A stretch of DNA of 7,689 nucleotides from Candidatus Roizmanbacteria bacterium CG_4_9_14_0_2_um_filter_39_13 (GTDB taxonomy: Bacteria > Patescibacteriota > Microgenomatia > UBA1406 > GWC2-37-13), in the NCBI GenBank assembly GCA_002788865.1, contig PFSC01000147.1, positions 1-7,689 on the forward strand, given 5' to 3'. The notes under the pieces were generated by a model. That model was not told where the DNA came from and ran no database searches. It saw nothing but the letters and a program-made list of their open reading frames with translations. This document shows positions 1-6,620 of the stretch, one piece after another. A program made the position numbers and the translations under genes. Each line of letters begins with the position of its first letter. Position 1 is the first letter of the stretch.

Positions 1-87
1 GACAGAAAAGTAACAGTTGTTAATCTGGCAACGACCCCTATCAATGCCGTCGTTCGGTCACATATTTAAATCTGGCAATACGTTCTA
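1..87. other. Short flank downstream of uvrB, no gene recognised
   Basis: I see no convincing coding frame and no hairpin followed by a T-run that would end the uvrB transcript. The only structure is a 10-bp direct repeat, AATCTGGCAA, at 22-31 and 69-78. It is probably incidental, though it could be the edge of a repeat extending to the left of the window. Confidence 0.4.
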
Positions 88-2100
88 TCATTTAAGTTCT
101 CGTATTTTGTTTCGAAGGAGTATCGCTGCTTCGAAGTTCATCTCGTCAGCATACTGTTTCATCTCTCGTGAAAGCTTCTTCACCATCTTTTTCTTATCAT
201 ATGGAGTCATTGATTCAATATCGAGCTTTTCAAGTGCAATAATATCAAAGTTACTTCGAAGTTTATCAAACGCCATGAAGTCTTCTTCCGGTTTGTCTAC
301 AATCTTCTCACGAACAGGTTTGTAAATAGTTTTTGGATCAATATTGTGTTTTTTGTTGTATGCGATTTGCTGCTCACGACGTCGATCGATCTCTAAGACA
401 GCTGCTTCAATTGATTTGGTTTTTCTATCTGCATACAGAATGACTTTCCCTCCAATATTTCGAGCTGCACGTCCCATAGTTTGAACAAGTGCAGTTTCCG
501 ACCTGAGAAACCCCTCCTTGTCTGCATCAAGAATCGCCACAAGCGTCACCTCAGGAAGATCCAATCCCTCACGAAGAAGATTCACTCCAATAAGCGCGTC
601 GAATTCATTTTTTCTGAGATTATCAAGAACATCCGACCGCTCAAGTGTATGAATATCTGAGTGCAGATATGCTGCCCGTACTTTCTTATCCGTGAGATAT
701 TCAGTCAGATCCTCGGCAGTTTTTTTTGTGAGTGTCGTCACGAGTGTTTTCTCTCCTTTTTTTGCACGAATCTCTATCTCCTTCACAAGATCTGGGATTT
801 CAGTAGTTGCACGACGTATCTCAATTTCAGGATCGACTATACCAGTCGGGCGGATCAACTGCTCTACAATGCCCGACCTCTCCATCTCCCAATCATTTGG
901 GGTCGCAGATACATAAATTATCTTGGAAGGAATTTTGTAAAATTCATCAAACTGTAGCGGTCTGTTATCAAGTGCCGAATTTAGTCGAAAACCAAAATCA
1001 ATAAGTGTTTTTTTTCGACTACGATCTCCGTTGTACATTCCTCGAATCTGAGGTACTGTCATATGAGATTCATCAATAAATACCAAGAAATCATCTCCGT
1101 ATGATTTCTTAAAATAATCAAGAAGCGAATAGGGAGGATCTCCATGTGCACGACCATCAAAATACCGTGAGTAATTTTCTATTCCGTTGACATATCCCAC
1201 CTCTTGCATCATCTCAAGATCATAGTTTACTTTTCGCAAAAGTCTCTGTGCTTCGAGAGGTTTTCCTTGTTTTTTCAATCCCAGATACTCTTTTTCCAGA
1301 TCTGATCGTATCTGTGCCTCTGCTTTTTTGAAAACTGTTGGGTCGGACAGATACAGTTTTGCAGGATATACTGTCTCCTCCTCTGTGGATGAACCAGCCA
1401 CCTCAACATCTTGACCGGTCAAAGGATCTATGTGCTCAATTTTCTGAATTCGACCAGATTCCTCGATCACTCGTAGCGCATAATCTTTGTAAGGAAGATG
1501 TATATCCATATGATTTCCTCTGACTCGAAACGTTCCTCTATTGAATTCAAACTCCGACCGCTCATACAAAAGCTCAGTCAGTCGAACCGAAAGATTCTTC
1601 CAATCAACAATATCTCCAACTTTTATCTGAACCATATGTTTTCCATACTCTGCAGGAGATCCAATATTGTAAATACAAGAAACCGATGCGACGACGATCA
1701 CGTCCTTTCGTGTCAGGATATTTGTGGAAGATTGGAGTCTAAGTTTATCTATGAATTCATTTATATCAGCCTCTTTTTCAATATATGTATCAGTCGAAGG
1801 CATATACGCTTCTGGCTGATAATAGTCATAGTATGAGACGAAATATGAGACCGCATTTTGCGGGAAAAAATCACGAAACTCCTGATACAGTTGTCCTGCG
1901 AGCGTTTTGTTGTGCGAGATGATGAGCGCAGGCATATTCAAATTTTGAATCAGATTTGCCATGGTAAATGTCTTTCCTGATCCAGTGACTCCAAGGAGTA
2001 CCTGATTTTTCATGCCCATTGAAATACCCCTCATGAGCTTTGCAATTGCATGAGGCTGATCGCCGGTAGGAACAAACTGTGACTGTAGATCAAATGACAT
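88..2100 (-). CDS. uvrB: UvrABC excinuclease subunit B (UvrB)
   Basis: UvrB is the damage-verifying helicase of nucleotide excision repair. UvrA loads it on damaged DNA and it then recruits UvrC for incision; it acts on cytoplasmic DNA. The 670-aa product has the usual full length. Visible elements in order are the N-terminal QFVPTGDQPHAI motif, Walker A GVTGSGKT near residue 37, the damage-probing beta-hairpin YYDYYQPEAYMP near residue 90, and Walker B FIDESH near 340. Next come the VSATP motif near 396, the helicase motifs GVNLLREGLDLPEV and QTMGRAARN around 504-547, and a C-terminal UVR motif (about 637-670) for UvrC/UvrA contact. The ATG start is supported by a TATAAT box 6 nt upstream, which implies a leaderless mRNA. 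It is divergent from the methyltransferase gene. No disruption is seen. Confidence 0.98.
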   Translation of the reverse strand: MSFDLQSQFVPTGDQPHAIAKLMRGISMGMKNQVLLGVTGSGKTFTMANLIQNLNMPALIISHNKTLAGQLYQEFRDFFPQNAVSYFVSYYDYYQPEAYMPSTDTYIEKEADINEFIDKLRLQSSTNILTRKDVIVVASVSCIYNIGSPAEYGKHMVQIKVGDIVDWKNLSVRLTELLYERSEFEFNRGTFRVRGNHMDIHLPYKDYALRVIEESGRIQKIEHIDPLTGQDVEVAGSSTEEETVYPAKLYLSDPTVFKKAEAQIRSDLEKEYLGLKKQGKPLEAQRLLRKVNYDLEMMQEVGYVNGIENYSRYFDGRAHGDPPYSLLDYFKKSYGDDFLVFIDESHMTVPQIRGMYNGDRSRKKTLIDFGFRLNSALDNRPLQFDEFYKIPSKIIYVSATPNDWEMERSGIVEQLIRPTGIVDPEIEIRRATTEIPDLVKEIEIRAKKGEKTLVTTLTKKTAEDLTEYLTDKKVRAAYLHSDIHTLERSDVLDNLRKNEFDALIGVNLLREGLDLPEVTLVAILDADKEGFLRSETALVQTMGRAARNIGGKVILYADRKTKSIEAAVLEIDRRREQQIAYNKKHNIDPKTIYKPVREKIVDKPEEDFMAFDKLRSNFDIIALEKLDIESMTPYDKKKMVKKLSREMKQYADEMNFEAAILLRNKIRELK

Positions 2101-2106
2101 TTACAT

Positions 2107-2112
2107 ATTATA
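2107..2112 (-). promoter_or_regulatory. -10 box of the uvrB promoter (leaderless)
   Basis: A perfect TATAAT on the minus strand is separated from the uvrB ATG by 6 nt (ATGTAA). That places the expected transcription start at, or within a base or so of, the A of the start codon. No good -35 hexamer is visible at 16-18 bp spacing, and no Shine-Dalgarno sequence is present. Confidence 0.7.
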
Positions 2113-2142
2113 ACGCATAGACGATGTTTGAATTTTTCACGG

Positions 2143-2148
2143 TATAAT
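2143..2148 (+). promoter_or_regulatory. -10 box of the methyltransferase promoter (leaderless)
   Basis: A perfect TATAAT is followed by 6 nt (ATCCAT) and then the ATG at 2155. The upstream in-frame TTG at 2128 would lie before the predicted transcription start, so 2155 is the chosen start. No clear -35 is visible. The box is 30 bp from the opposing uvrB -10 box, so the two polymerase footprints should overlap. Confidence 0.7.
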
Positions 2149-2154
2149 ATCCAT

Positions 2155-3009
2155 ATGAATCTTCTCATTCAAAAACAATTTGCTGACTACGAACTTATTG
2201 ATTCAGGAGATGGCATGCGATTAGAACGATATGGGGAGTATCGCATTTCACGCCCAGATCCACAAGTTCTCTGGAAGCCTCATGCTCCAAGATCCGAATG
2301 GAATAATGTAAGCGCACTATTTGTTGGTGGTCGTTGGGAGATGCGCACACGCATGCCCGAATCTTGGAAGATTCAATACAAAGATCTTACATTTTCTGCG
2401 AGGCTAACACCGTTCAAACATACTGGAATTTTTCCTGAGCAAGCGGTTATGTGGGACTGGATAACAGATACAATTTCAAAAGGTGAAAAGAAACCTCAGA
2501 TACTCAATCTCTTCGGTTATACTGGTATTGGCTCGATAGCCGCAGCAAAGGCTGGCGGGAAAGTGACTCATGTAGATGCCTCCAAACCCTCAATCACCTG
2601 GGCTCGGGAAAATATGATATCTTCTGGACTCCCATCTGATGCGATTCGTTGGATACTTGACGATGCAATAAAATTTTTGAGGCGAGAAGTAAAACGTAAC
2701 AAAAAATATGACGCGATCATTATGGATCCACCTGTGTATGGGCACGGACCAAAAGGTGAGGCGTGGGATTTTTTCAAACAAATGCCGCTGTTACTTTCTT
2801 TAACAAAGACATTATTATCTGATACACCGCTTTTTCTTTTGATCAATGCATATGCAATATCAGCCTCAAGCATCATGCTGGGAAATATCATTGGGGATCT
2901 TATGAAAGACAAAAGTGGTAAGATCTCGTACGGAGAACTTACTTTAGAAGAATCATTTGGAAAAAGACTGCTCTCCACGGGGATCTATGGACGTTGGGTA
3001 AAAAAATGA
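2155..3009 (+). CDS. Class I SAM-dependent methyltransferase, RlmI/RlmK-like
   Basis: The 284-aa product resembles the SAM-binding domain of the RlmI/RlmK group of 23S rRNA base methyltransferases. The exact target cannot be read from the sequence. Visible features from the ATG at 2155 are the SAM-binding motif I NLFGYTGIGSIAA (about 118-130), the ribose-contacting acidic position in THVDASK (Asp141), an ILDDAIKFL segment (about 167-175) matching the adenine-contact motif, and the catalytic-site motif DPPVYG (191-196). The N-terminal 90 residues (RPDPQVLWKP, GGRWEMRTRMP) are the family's lead-in segment; no PUA domain is obvious. The ATG at 2155 is preferred over the upstream TTG at 2128 because a TATAAT box ends 6 nt before it. 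rsmI follows after 13 bp on the same strand, so two rRNA-modification genes may sit together. Confidence 0.85.
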   Translation: MNLLIQKQFADYELIDSGDGMRLERYGEYRISRPDPQVLWKPHAPRSEWNNVSALFVGGRWEMRTRMPESWKIQYKDLTFSARLTPFKHTGIFPEQAVMWDWITDTISKGEKKPQILNLFGYTGIGSIAAAKAGGKVTHVDASKPSITWARENMISSGLPSDAIRWILDDAIKFLRREVKRNKKYDAIIMDPPVYGHGPKGEAWDFFKQMPLLLSLTKTLLSDTPLFLLINAYAISASSIMLGNIIGDLMKDKSGKISYGELTLEESFGKRLLSTGIYGRWVKK

Positions 3010-3011
3010 AC

Positions 3012-3017
3012 TATAAT
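3012..3017 (+). promoter_or_regulatory. -10 box of the rsmI promoter (leaderless)
   Basis: A perfect TATAAT lies in the 13-bp gap between the methyltransferase stop and the rsmI ATG, with 5 nt (AGAGC) before the start. rsmI may therefore have its own leaderless transcript as well as read-through from upstream. No convincing -35 is seen inside the upstream gene. Confidence 0.6.
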
Positions 3018-3022
3018 AGAGC

Positions 3023-3727
3023 ATGCTAAATGTCGTCGCAACTCCAATAGGAAATCTTGATGACTTGTCATATCGTCAAGCAAAAATTTTGACATCATCT
3101 GACATGATCCTTGTTGAAGATACGAGGACTGCCAAGAATCTTATTGATCGTGCCAAAGAAATGGTAAAACTTGACTCGCCAAGCACGGCTTTAAAAACTC
3201 CTAAAATTGAATCATACTATAAAGATGTTGAGATGCAAAAACTCCCTCTTATCATGAAATGGCTTGAGCGTGAAAATATGGTCAGTCTCATCTCTGAAGC
3301 AGGGATGCCACTCATATCTGATCCAGGATATCTTTTGATTAAGGCATGCATTCACAAAAGCATTCCGTTTACCGTGATTCCCGGTCCATCAGCAGTCACC
3401 ACAGCACTTATTTATGCAGGATTTAAAAGTGATGAGTTCATGTTTCTTGGATTCCTCCCAAAGAAGGGAAGAAAGCTTCAGAAACTCATTGAAAAAATAA
3501 TCACCGTCCAAGAAATAGTTCCTGAAACGGTATTTGTCGCATTTGAATCTCCGCTTCGGATACATGAAACTCTAGAATGTATTGAGAAGGTATTGCCTCT
3601 TCATCAGCTCGTAATCGCACGAGAGCTTACTAAAAAATTCGAAGAAATTCACCGAGGCACGGCAAGCGAACTTCAAACGACAGAAATGAAGGGAGAGATC
3701 ACTCTCATAATCGGTCCATCTCCATAA
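3023..3727 (+). CDS. rsmI: 16S rRNA (cytidine1402-2'-O)-methyltransferase RsmI
   Basis: RsmI is a tetrapyrrole-methylase-fold enzyme that 2'-O-methylates C1402 in the decoding centre of 16S rRNA using SAM. Diagnostic motifs are VATPIGNLDDLSYR at residues 5-18, VEDTRTAKNLI (about 31-41), SLISEAGMPLISDPGY in the middle, VIPGPSAVTTAL, FLGFLPKKGRK, FVAFESPLRIHETL, and ARELTKKFEEIHRGT near the C-terminus. At 234 aa it is shorter than E. coli RsmI (about 286 aa); it ends just after the catalytic fold and lacks the C-terminal extension. The segment between the EDTR motif and SLISEAG (about 41-90) is variable, with a KMVKLDSPSTAL-type insertion. It starts 13 bp after the methyltransferase gene with its own -10 box, and converges on the zinc-ribbon gene across 17 bp. 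Confidence 0.95.
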   Translation: MLNVVATPIGNLDDLSYRQAKILTSSDMILVEDTRTAKNLIDRAKEMVKLDSPSTALKTPKIESYYKDVEMQKLPLIMKWLERENMVSLISEAGMPLISDPGYLLIKACIHKSIPFTVIPGPSAVTTALIYAGFKSDEFMFLGFLPKKGRKLQKLIEKIITVQEIVPETVFVAFESPLRIHETLECIEKVLPLHQLVIARELTKKFEEIHRGTASELQTTEMKGEITLIIGPSP

Positions 3728-3744
3728 GCTCTGTCAAGAGGAAA

Positions 3745-4296
3745 TTAGATTTCATGATCAGGGAATTTATCATCTCCATTTGATTTTGCAGGTCCGCGAT
3801 CATTGACCCATTCGACATACTTACACCCCGTTGCTTCTTTCTTTTCTCGATCCCAACCACTGGTGCTACATTTTTTAAGTTTTTTGCCACGATTGGTAGT
3901 CATCATTACGAGTTTTTCTCCGCAATCAGGACACTTTTCATCGAGCTCTTCTTTGATTCCAGTCAACCATTGAATATAGTCGCAACCCGTTGCTTCTTTC
4001 TTTTCTCGATCCCAACCACTGGTGCTGCATTTCTTAAGTTTTTTGCCAAATCGTGTTGTTGCCATAACAAGTGGCTCTCCACACTTTGGGCACTTTTCAT
4101 CAAGTACTTCCGGTTCGGGCTGAATCCATTTCACATATTCACATCCTTCAACTTTTTTCTCTTCAGCATTCCATGATCCTGTTGAGCAACGCTGAAGTTG
4201 CTTTCCATTGGGCGTTTCTTCAACGGGACTTAACGGTGATCCGCATTTTGGGCAAACTACATTTTCTGGGTTAGTAGGTGTATCGGTTTTTGTCAT
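3745..4296 (-). CDS. Triple zinc-ribbon protein (topoisomerase I C4-finger type)
   Basis: The 183-aa protein consists almost wholly of three tandem four-cysteine zinc ribbons, like the DNA-binding C4 fingers at the C-terminus of bacterial topoisomerase I. No catalytic domain is attached. Cysteines are at 15, 18, 37, 52; 69, 72, 90, 105; and 122, 125, 143, 158, giving Cx2C-x17/18-C-x14-C in each unit. Each unit ends in an aromatic strand (CEYVKW, CDYIQW, CKYVEW). Units 2 and 3 repeat with a 53-residue period and are nearly identical (KLKKCSTSGWDREKKEATGC occurs in both). Unit 1 is diverged. A polar, acidic tail follows. The likely role is single-stranded DNA or RNA binding; this is inference. 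The ATG start has TACAAT 6 nt upstream. The protein is cytoplasmic, with no signal peptide. Confidence 0.87.
   Translation of the reverse strand: MTKTDTPTNPENVVCPKCGSPLSPVEETPNGKQLQRCSTGSWNAEEKKVEGCEYVKWIQPEPEVLDEKCPKCGEPLVMATTRFGKKLKKCSTSGWDREKKEATGCDYIQWLTGIKEELDEKCPDCGEKLVMMTTNRGKKLKKCSTSGWDREKKEATGCKYVEWVNDRGPAKSNGDDKFPDHEI
3827..4048. repeat. Near-identical tandem coding repeat, 159-bp period
   Basis: The stretches beginning at 3827 and 3986 are identical for 41 bp (3827-3867 and 3986-4026). They remain nearly identical to about 3889 and 4048. They encode the second half of zinc ribbons 3 and 2. Identity at synonymous positions points to a recent duplication or gene conversion rather than protein-level conservation alone. 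Confidence 0.85.
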
Positions 4297-4302
4297 AAAA
4301 TG

Positions 4303-4308
4303 ATTGTA
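4303..4308 (-). promoter_or_regulatory. -10 box of the zinc-ribbon gene (leaderless)
   Basis: TACAAT on the minus strand ends 6 nt before the ATG at 4296. A partial -35, TTGCAT, lies at 4326-4331 with a 17-bp spacer. This suggests that the gene is transcribed separately from the upstream malic enzyme gene. Confidence 0.6.
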
Positions 4309-4339
4309 AATGAATAATGCTAATAATGCAATATTGTGT

Positions 4340-4359
4340 TGATGTATAATTACACATCA
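4340..4359. other. 20-bp near-perfect palindrome between genes
   Basis: The arms TGATGT and ACATCA flank a TAATTA core, so 18 of 20 positions are symmetric. It lies just downstream of the malic enzyme stop codon and upstream of the zinc-ribbon promoter. It could be a small terminator hairpin without a T-tract, or an operator for a dimeric regulator. Confidence 0.4.
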
Positions 4360-4364
4360 GATAT

Positions 4365-5513
4365 TTATACTTTTCTTGAAATACTTTCTGCGATTGCCAA
4401 AACTACATGTTCGTCAAAAACTGACGGAATAATATGTTCTGTATCTGGATTTTGTATTACGTCCGAAAGAGCAACTGCTGCTTTTGTCAACATGTCTAGA
4501 TTTACTGTCGTTATACCTGCGTCAAGAACTCCTTTGAAAATTCCCGGAAATCCCAGTGCGTTATTTACTTGATTTGGGAAATCAGATCTTCCTGTTGCAA
4601 TGATTGCAACTCCAGTTGCCTTTGCATCATCTGGCATAATCTCCGGACTTGGATTTGCCAACGCAAATACAATTGCGTCCTTACTCATAAATTGTATCAT
4701 CTCTTTGGTGAAAAGATTTGCTTTTGAAACTCCAATCAGTATATACGCTCCTTTTGCAGCATCTTGAAGGCTTCCGCTAATTTTTTCAGGATTTGAAATA
4801 GATGCTATAGATTCCTTATGTTCGGAGTTTCCTTCTCTACCGCCAAAAATAATTCCTGTACTATCGCATGCCAAAATATTGTGTACTCCATTGTGATGAA
4901 GAATTTTCACGATTGCAGACCCTGCTGCACCAACTCCATTTACCACTATTTTCAAATCTGAAATGTTTTTACCAACTACTTTGCATGCGTTTAAGAGACC
5001 CGAATATACAACCACAGCAGTCCCCCACTGATCATCATGTATGGTAGGAATATTCAATGTTTTCTTAAGCTGTTCTTCTATATAAAAACAACGAGGAGCA
5101 GAAATATCTTCAAGGTTTATCGCACCAAAGCTCGGAGCGATATGTTGTATTGTTCGAATGATCTCATCTGGATCTTGGGTATTGAGAAGAATTGGAACCG
5201 CATCAAGTCCAGCAAAGCGCTTGAAAAGCGCACATTTGCCTTCCATCACTGGATACGCTCCTTCTGGTCCGATATTTCCCAGTCCAAGAACTGCGGAGCC
5301 ATCTGAGATCACCGCGACGCATCGTCCTCGCCATGTATATTCATTGGTTTCCTCTGGGTGTGCTGCGAGATGTCGAGACACTTCTGCCACACCTGGAGTA
5401 TATACAAGTGAAAGATCTTCTTTTGTCTCAATTGGCGTTTTTAGATGAATAGAAATTTTCCCGTTATGTTCTTTGTGGAGGTTGAGGGCATCATCGTGTA
5501 AACTATTTGACAT
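4365..5513 (-). CDS. Malic enzyme (malate dehydrogenase, decarboxylating)
   Basis: This enzyme oxidatively decarboxylates malate to pyruvate and CO2 with NAD(P)+, and is cytoplasmic. The 382-aa product is the short single-domain bacterial form, without the phosphotransacetylase domain of long MaeB. From the ATG at 5513 it has YTPGVAEVSRHL with the catalytic Tyr38, DGSAVLGLGNIGPEGAYPVMEGK with the catalytic Lys93, the metal-binding NLEDI (Glu135, Asp136) and HDDQ (Asp161), the nucleotide-binding GVGAAGSA (193-200), and a late NPSPEI motif. The usual HDDQHGT reads HDDQWGT here. The ATG at 5513 is preferred over a TTG at 5528 because a TATAAT box lies 6 nt upstream of it and the TTG would precede the transcript start. 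It probably supplies pyruvate and reduced cofactor. It is divergent from the Gre factor. Confidence 0.93.
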   Translation of the reverse strand: MSNSLHDDALNLHKEHNGKISIHLKTPIETKEDLSLVYTPGVAEVSRHLAAHPEETNEYTWRGRCVAVISDGSAVLGLGNIGPEGAYPVMEGKCALFKRFAGLDAVPILLNTQDPDEIIRTIQHIAPSFGAINLEDISAPRCFYIEEQLKKTLNIPTIHDDQWGTAVVVYSGLLNACKVVGKNISDLKIVVNGVGAAGSAIVKILHHNGVHNILACDSTGIIFGGREGNSEHKESIASISNPEKISGSLQDAAKGAYILIGVSKANLFTKEMIQFMSKDAIVFALANPSPEIMPDDAKATGVAIIATGRSDFPNQVNNALGFPGIFKGVLDAGITTVNLDMLTKAAVALSDVIQNPDTEHIIPSVFDEHVVLAIAESISRKV

Positions 5514-5519
5514 ATCGAG

Positions 5520-5548
5520 ATTATACAAAAGTTCATCAAGTAAGTGAA
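5520..5548 (-). promoter_or_regulatory. Promoter of the malic enzyme gene (leaderless)
   Basis: The -10 box TATAAT (5520-5525, minus strand) is preceded by a 17-bp spacer and a -35-like TTCACT (5543-5548, four of six consensus bases). Six nt (CTCGAT) separate the -10 box from the ATG, so the transcript should start at the start codon. This is the most complete promoter in the window. Confidence 0.72.
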
Positions 5549-5564
5549 CCTGTTATTTCTTAAT

Positions 5565-5570
5565 TTTAAT
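5565..5570 (+). promoter_or_regulatory. Probable -10 box of the Gre-factor gene (leaderless)
   Basis: TTTAAT (five of six consensus bases) lies 5 nt before the ATG at 5576. The surroundings are very AT-rich, so chance is a larger concern here than for the other boxes. No clear -35 is seen. It faces away from the malic enzyme promoter across the same 62-bp gap. Confidence 0.5.
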
Positions 5571-5575
5571 AAAAT

Positions 5576-6046
5576 ATGACAAGAATATACACTTACATGA
5601 CACAAGAAGGCTTCAATGCAATCTTGCATGAATTTGAGGAGCTTCAGAAAGCGCGTCCTGAGTATGTCAAAAAGCTCACTCAAGCCGCAGATATGGGAGA
5701 TCGTTCTGAAAATGCAGCATACACAAATGCAAAAAGAAAGCTGAGATCCACCGATAGCAGACTTCGATTTTTGCAAAAAGTCATCGATCACACAAAAGTA
5801 GCTATCCCTTCGCAAACTGAGTATGTTGAGATCGGATCGTATGTGAAGGTGAAATTGAACGGAAATGAGTTTACTCTCCAAATCGTTGGACTTCATGAAG
5901 CTGACCCCAGGAATTGTAAAATATCTTATATATCTCCCGTTGGAAGTGCGCTTATGGGGAAAAGGGTCGGCAATCGGGTGAAAATTTATCTTGAGGAGAG
6001 AGAAATCGAGTATGAAGTGCAAAATATTTCAACGATCCTGAAATAA
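5576..6046 (+). CDS. greB: Transcript-cleavage/elongation factor, GreB-like
   Basis: Gre factors insert a coiled-coil hairpin into the RNA polymerase secondary channel and stimulate cleavage of backtracked RNA. The 156-aa product is full length for the family. It has the N-terminal coiled coil (about 1-78), beginning with YMTQEGFNAILHEFEEL, and the acidic tip MGDRSENAAY with Asp42 and Glu45 in the positions of the catalytic acidic pair. The C-terminal FKBP-like domain (about 80-156) contains VGLHEADPRNCKISYISP and GKRVGNRVKI. The sequence after the tip, NAKRKLRSTDSRLRFL, matches GreB (KRRLREIDRRIRFL-like) better than GreA. The ATG at 5576 has a -10-like box 5 nt upstream; a later in-frame ATG at 5597 would remove part of the first helix. 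The gene is convergent with the FPFDFF gene across 31 bp. Confidence 0.9.
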   Translation: MTRIYTYMTQEGFNAILHEFEELQKARPEYVKKLTQAADMGDRSENAAYTNAKRKLRSTDSRLRFLQKVIDHTKVAIPSQTEYVEIGSYVKVKLNGNEFTLQIVGLHEADPRNCKISYISPVGSALMGKRVGNRVKIYLEEREIEYEVQNISTILK

Positions 6047-6077
6047 TATCAAGCTTTCCCTGTCGCTCTTCATAGTA

Positions 6078-6437
6078 TCATCGTGATTCGCCGATCGTCT
6101 CAAGCTTACTTACCAATTCCTTTACTGGTATTGTACGAATATCAATACTTTGCTTTTGTGCAATGATCATCCCTTGAATAATCCGTCGTGCCTTTATTGC
6201 ATCCTTTTTCCACAAATGGCGAACGATTATCGGTTGTTCTGAAAAAAATTTATCCACCAATTCAAGCGATGCGAAAAATACACCCTGTTGGACGATGACA
6301 CTAAATATATCTTTGAACTGAACGCTTCTTACTTCTTTTGAATAAAAAAAATAATGTATGTGAATACTTACTTTAGTCGTATCAACGATAACCTCATCTT
6401 GAAAAAAATCAAAGGGAAAGACTGTCTTTATGTCCAA
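6078..6437 (-). CDS. Conserved hypothetical protein, FPFDFF type (possible PH-like fold)
   Basis: Function unknown. The frame begins at a TTG and gives about 119 aa: an N-terminal FPFDFFQDEVIVD segment, alternating hydrophobic strands (VSIHIHYFFYSKEVRSVQFKDI, shortened here to its pattern), then a helix around WKKDAIKARRIIQGMIIAQ and a short C-terminal helix. The strand-rich half closed by a helix suggests a bacterial PH-like domain; this is inference only. I associate this FPFDFF protein type with Patescibacteria, from memory. No signal peptide or membrane segment is visible. The start is doubtful. The frame remains open upstream to about 6470 and encodes plausible residues (ESQQVIL) before the TTG, while a GATAAT box and ATG at 6457 are one frame out. 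Confidence 0.7.
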   Translation of the reverse strand: MDIKTVFPFDFFQDEVIVDTTKVSIHIHYFFYSKEVRSVQFKDIFSVIVQQGVFFASLELVDKFFSEQPIIVRHLWKKDAIKARRIIQGMIIAQKQSIDIRTIPVKELVSKLETIGESR

Positions 6438-6470
6438 AATTACTTGCTGAGACTCATGTGCTAAATTATC
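6438..6470 (-). promoter_or_regulatory. -10 box and out-of-frame ATG ahead of the FPFDFF gene
   Basis: GATAAT (6465-6470, minus strand) is followed by 7 nt and an ATG at 6455-6457, the arrangement seen at other genes here. That ATG reads only MSLSK and then stops. Adding one base after it would join it to the frame ESQQVILDIK of the gene below. The region therefore looks like a normal leaderless start with a one-base loss, or a leader peptide followed by a TTG start. Confidence 0.45.
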
Positions 6471-6473
6471 AAG

Positions 6474-6614
6474 CTACACTGAAGCTTTATTCCCTATGTC
6501 GCCCCCTTGTGTGATTGGTCTTGGTCCTTCGTCACCTGCAGTTGTTTCGTCTGTGGTAAATTCTATTGATCCATGTATATTTTGAGAGGGTATATTGACT
6601 CGATTCTTTTGCAT
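6474..6614 (-). CDS. Small polar protein, 46 aa, unknown function
   Basis: I do not recognise this protein. From the ATG at 6614 it reads MQKNRVNIPSQN and continues as a polar, Gly/Thr/acid-rich chain (TTDETTAGDEGPRPITQGGD) ending NKASV. It has no cysteines, no membrane segment and no signal peptide, and is probably flexible. The frame is open farther upstream to a GTG at 6665, but that extension overlaps the promoter. The evidence that it is real is positional. TATACT lies exactly 6 nt before the ATG, with a TTGCAG -35-like box 17 bp further up, as at the recognised genes of this window. Its stop is followed within 20 nt by the start region of the next gene. Confidence 0.55.
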   Translation of the reverse strand: MQKNRVNIPSQNIHGSIEFTTDETTAGDEGPRPITQGGDIGNKASV

Positions 6615-6620
6615 GATGTA

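Noticed and set aside
22..78. Ten-bp direct repeat AATCTGGCAA at 22-31 and 69-78
   Set aside because: Only two short copies 47 bp apart, with no further structure; likely chance.
1498..1836. Plus-strand open frame of 112 aa inside uvrB
   Set aside because: Antisense shadow of a full-length conserved gene with no recognisable motif.
2128..2154. TTG start giving a nine-residue N-terminal extension of the methyltransferase
   Set aside because: It lies upstream of the TATAAT box at 2143 and would not be in the predicted transcript; ATG 2155 fits the promoter spacing.
5514..5528. TTG start at 5528 for the malic enzyme
   Set aside because: The codons overlap the TATAAT box at 5520-5525; ATG 5513 sits 6 nt from the box like the other genes.
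5441..6022. Long minus-strand open frame (193 aa) opposite greB
   Set aside because: It is a shadow of the clearly recognisable Gre factor, rich in Cys, Phe and Ile with no family resemblance, and it overlaps the malic enzyme start.
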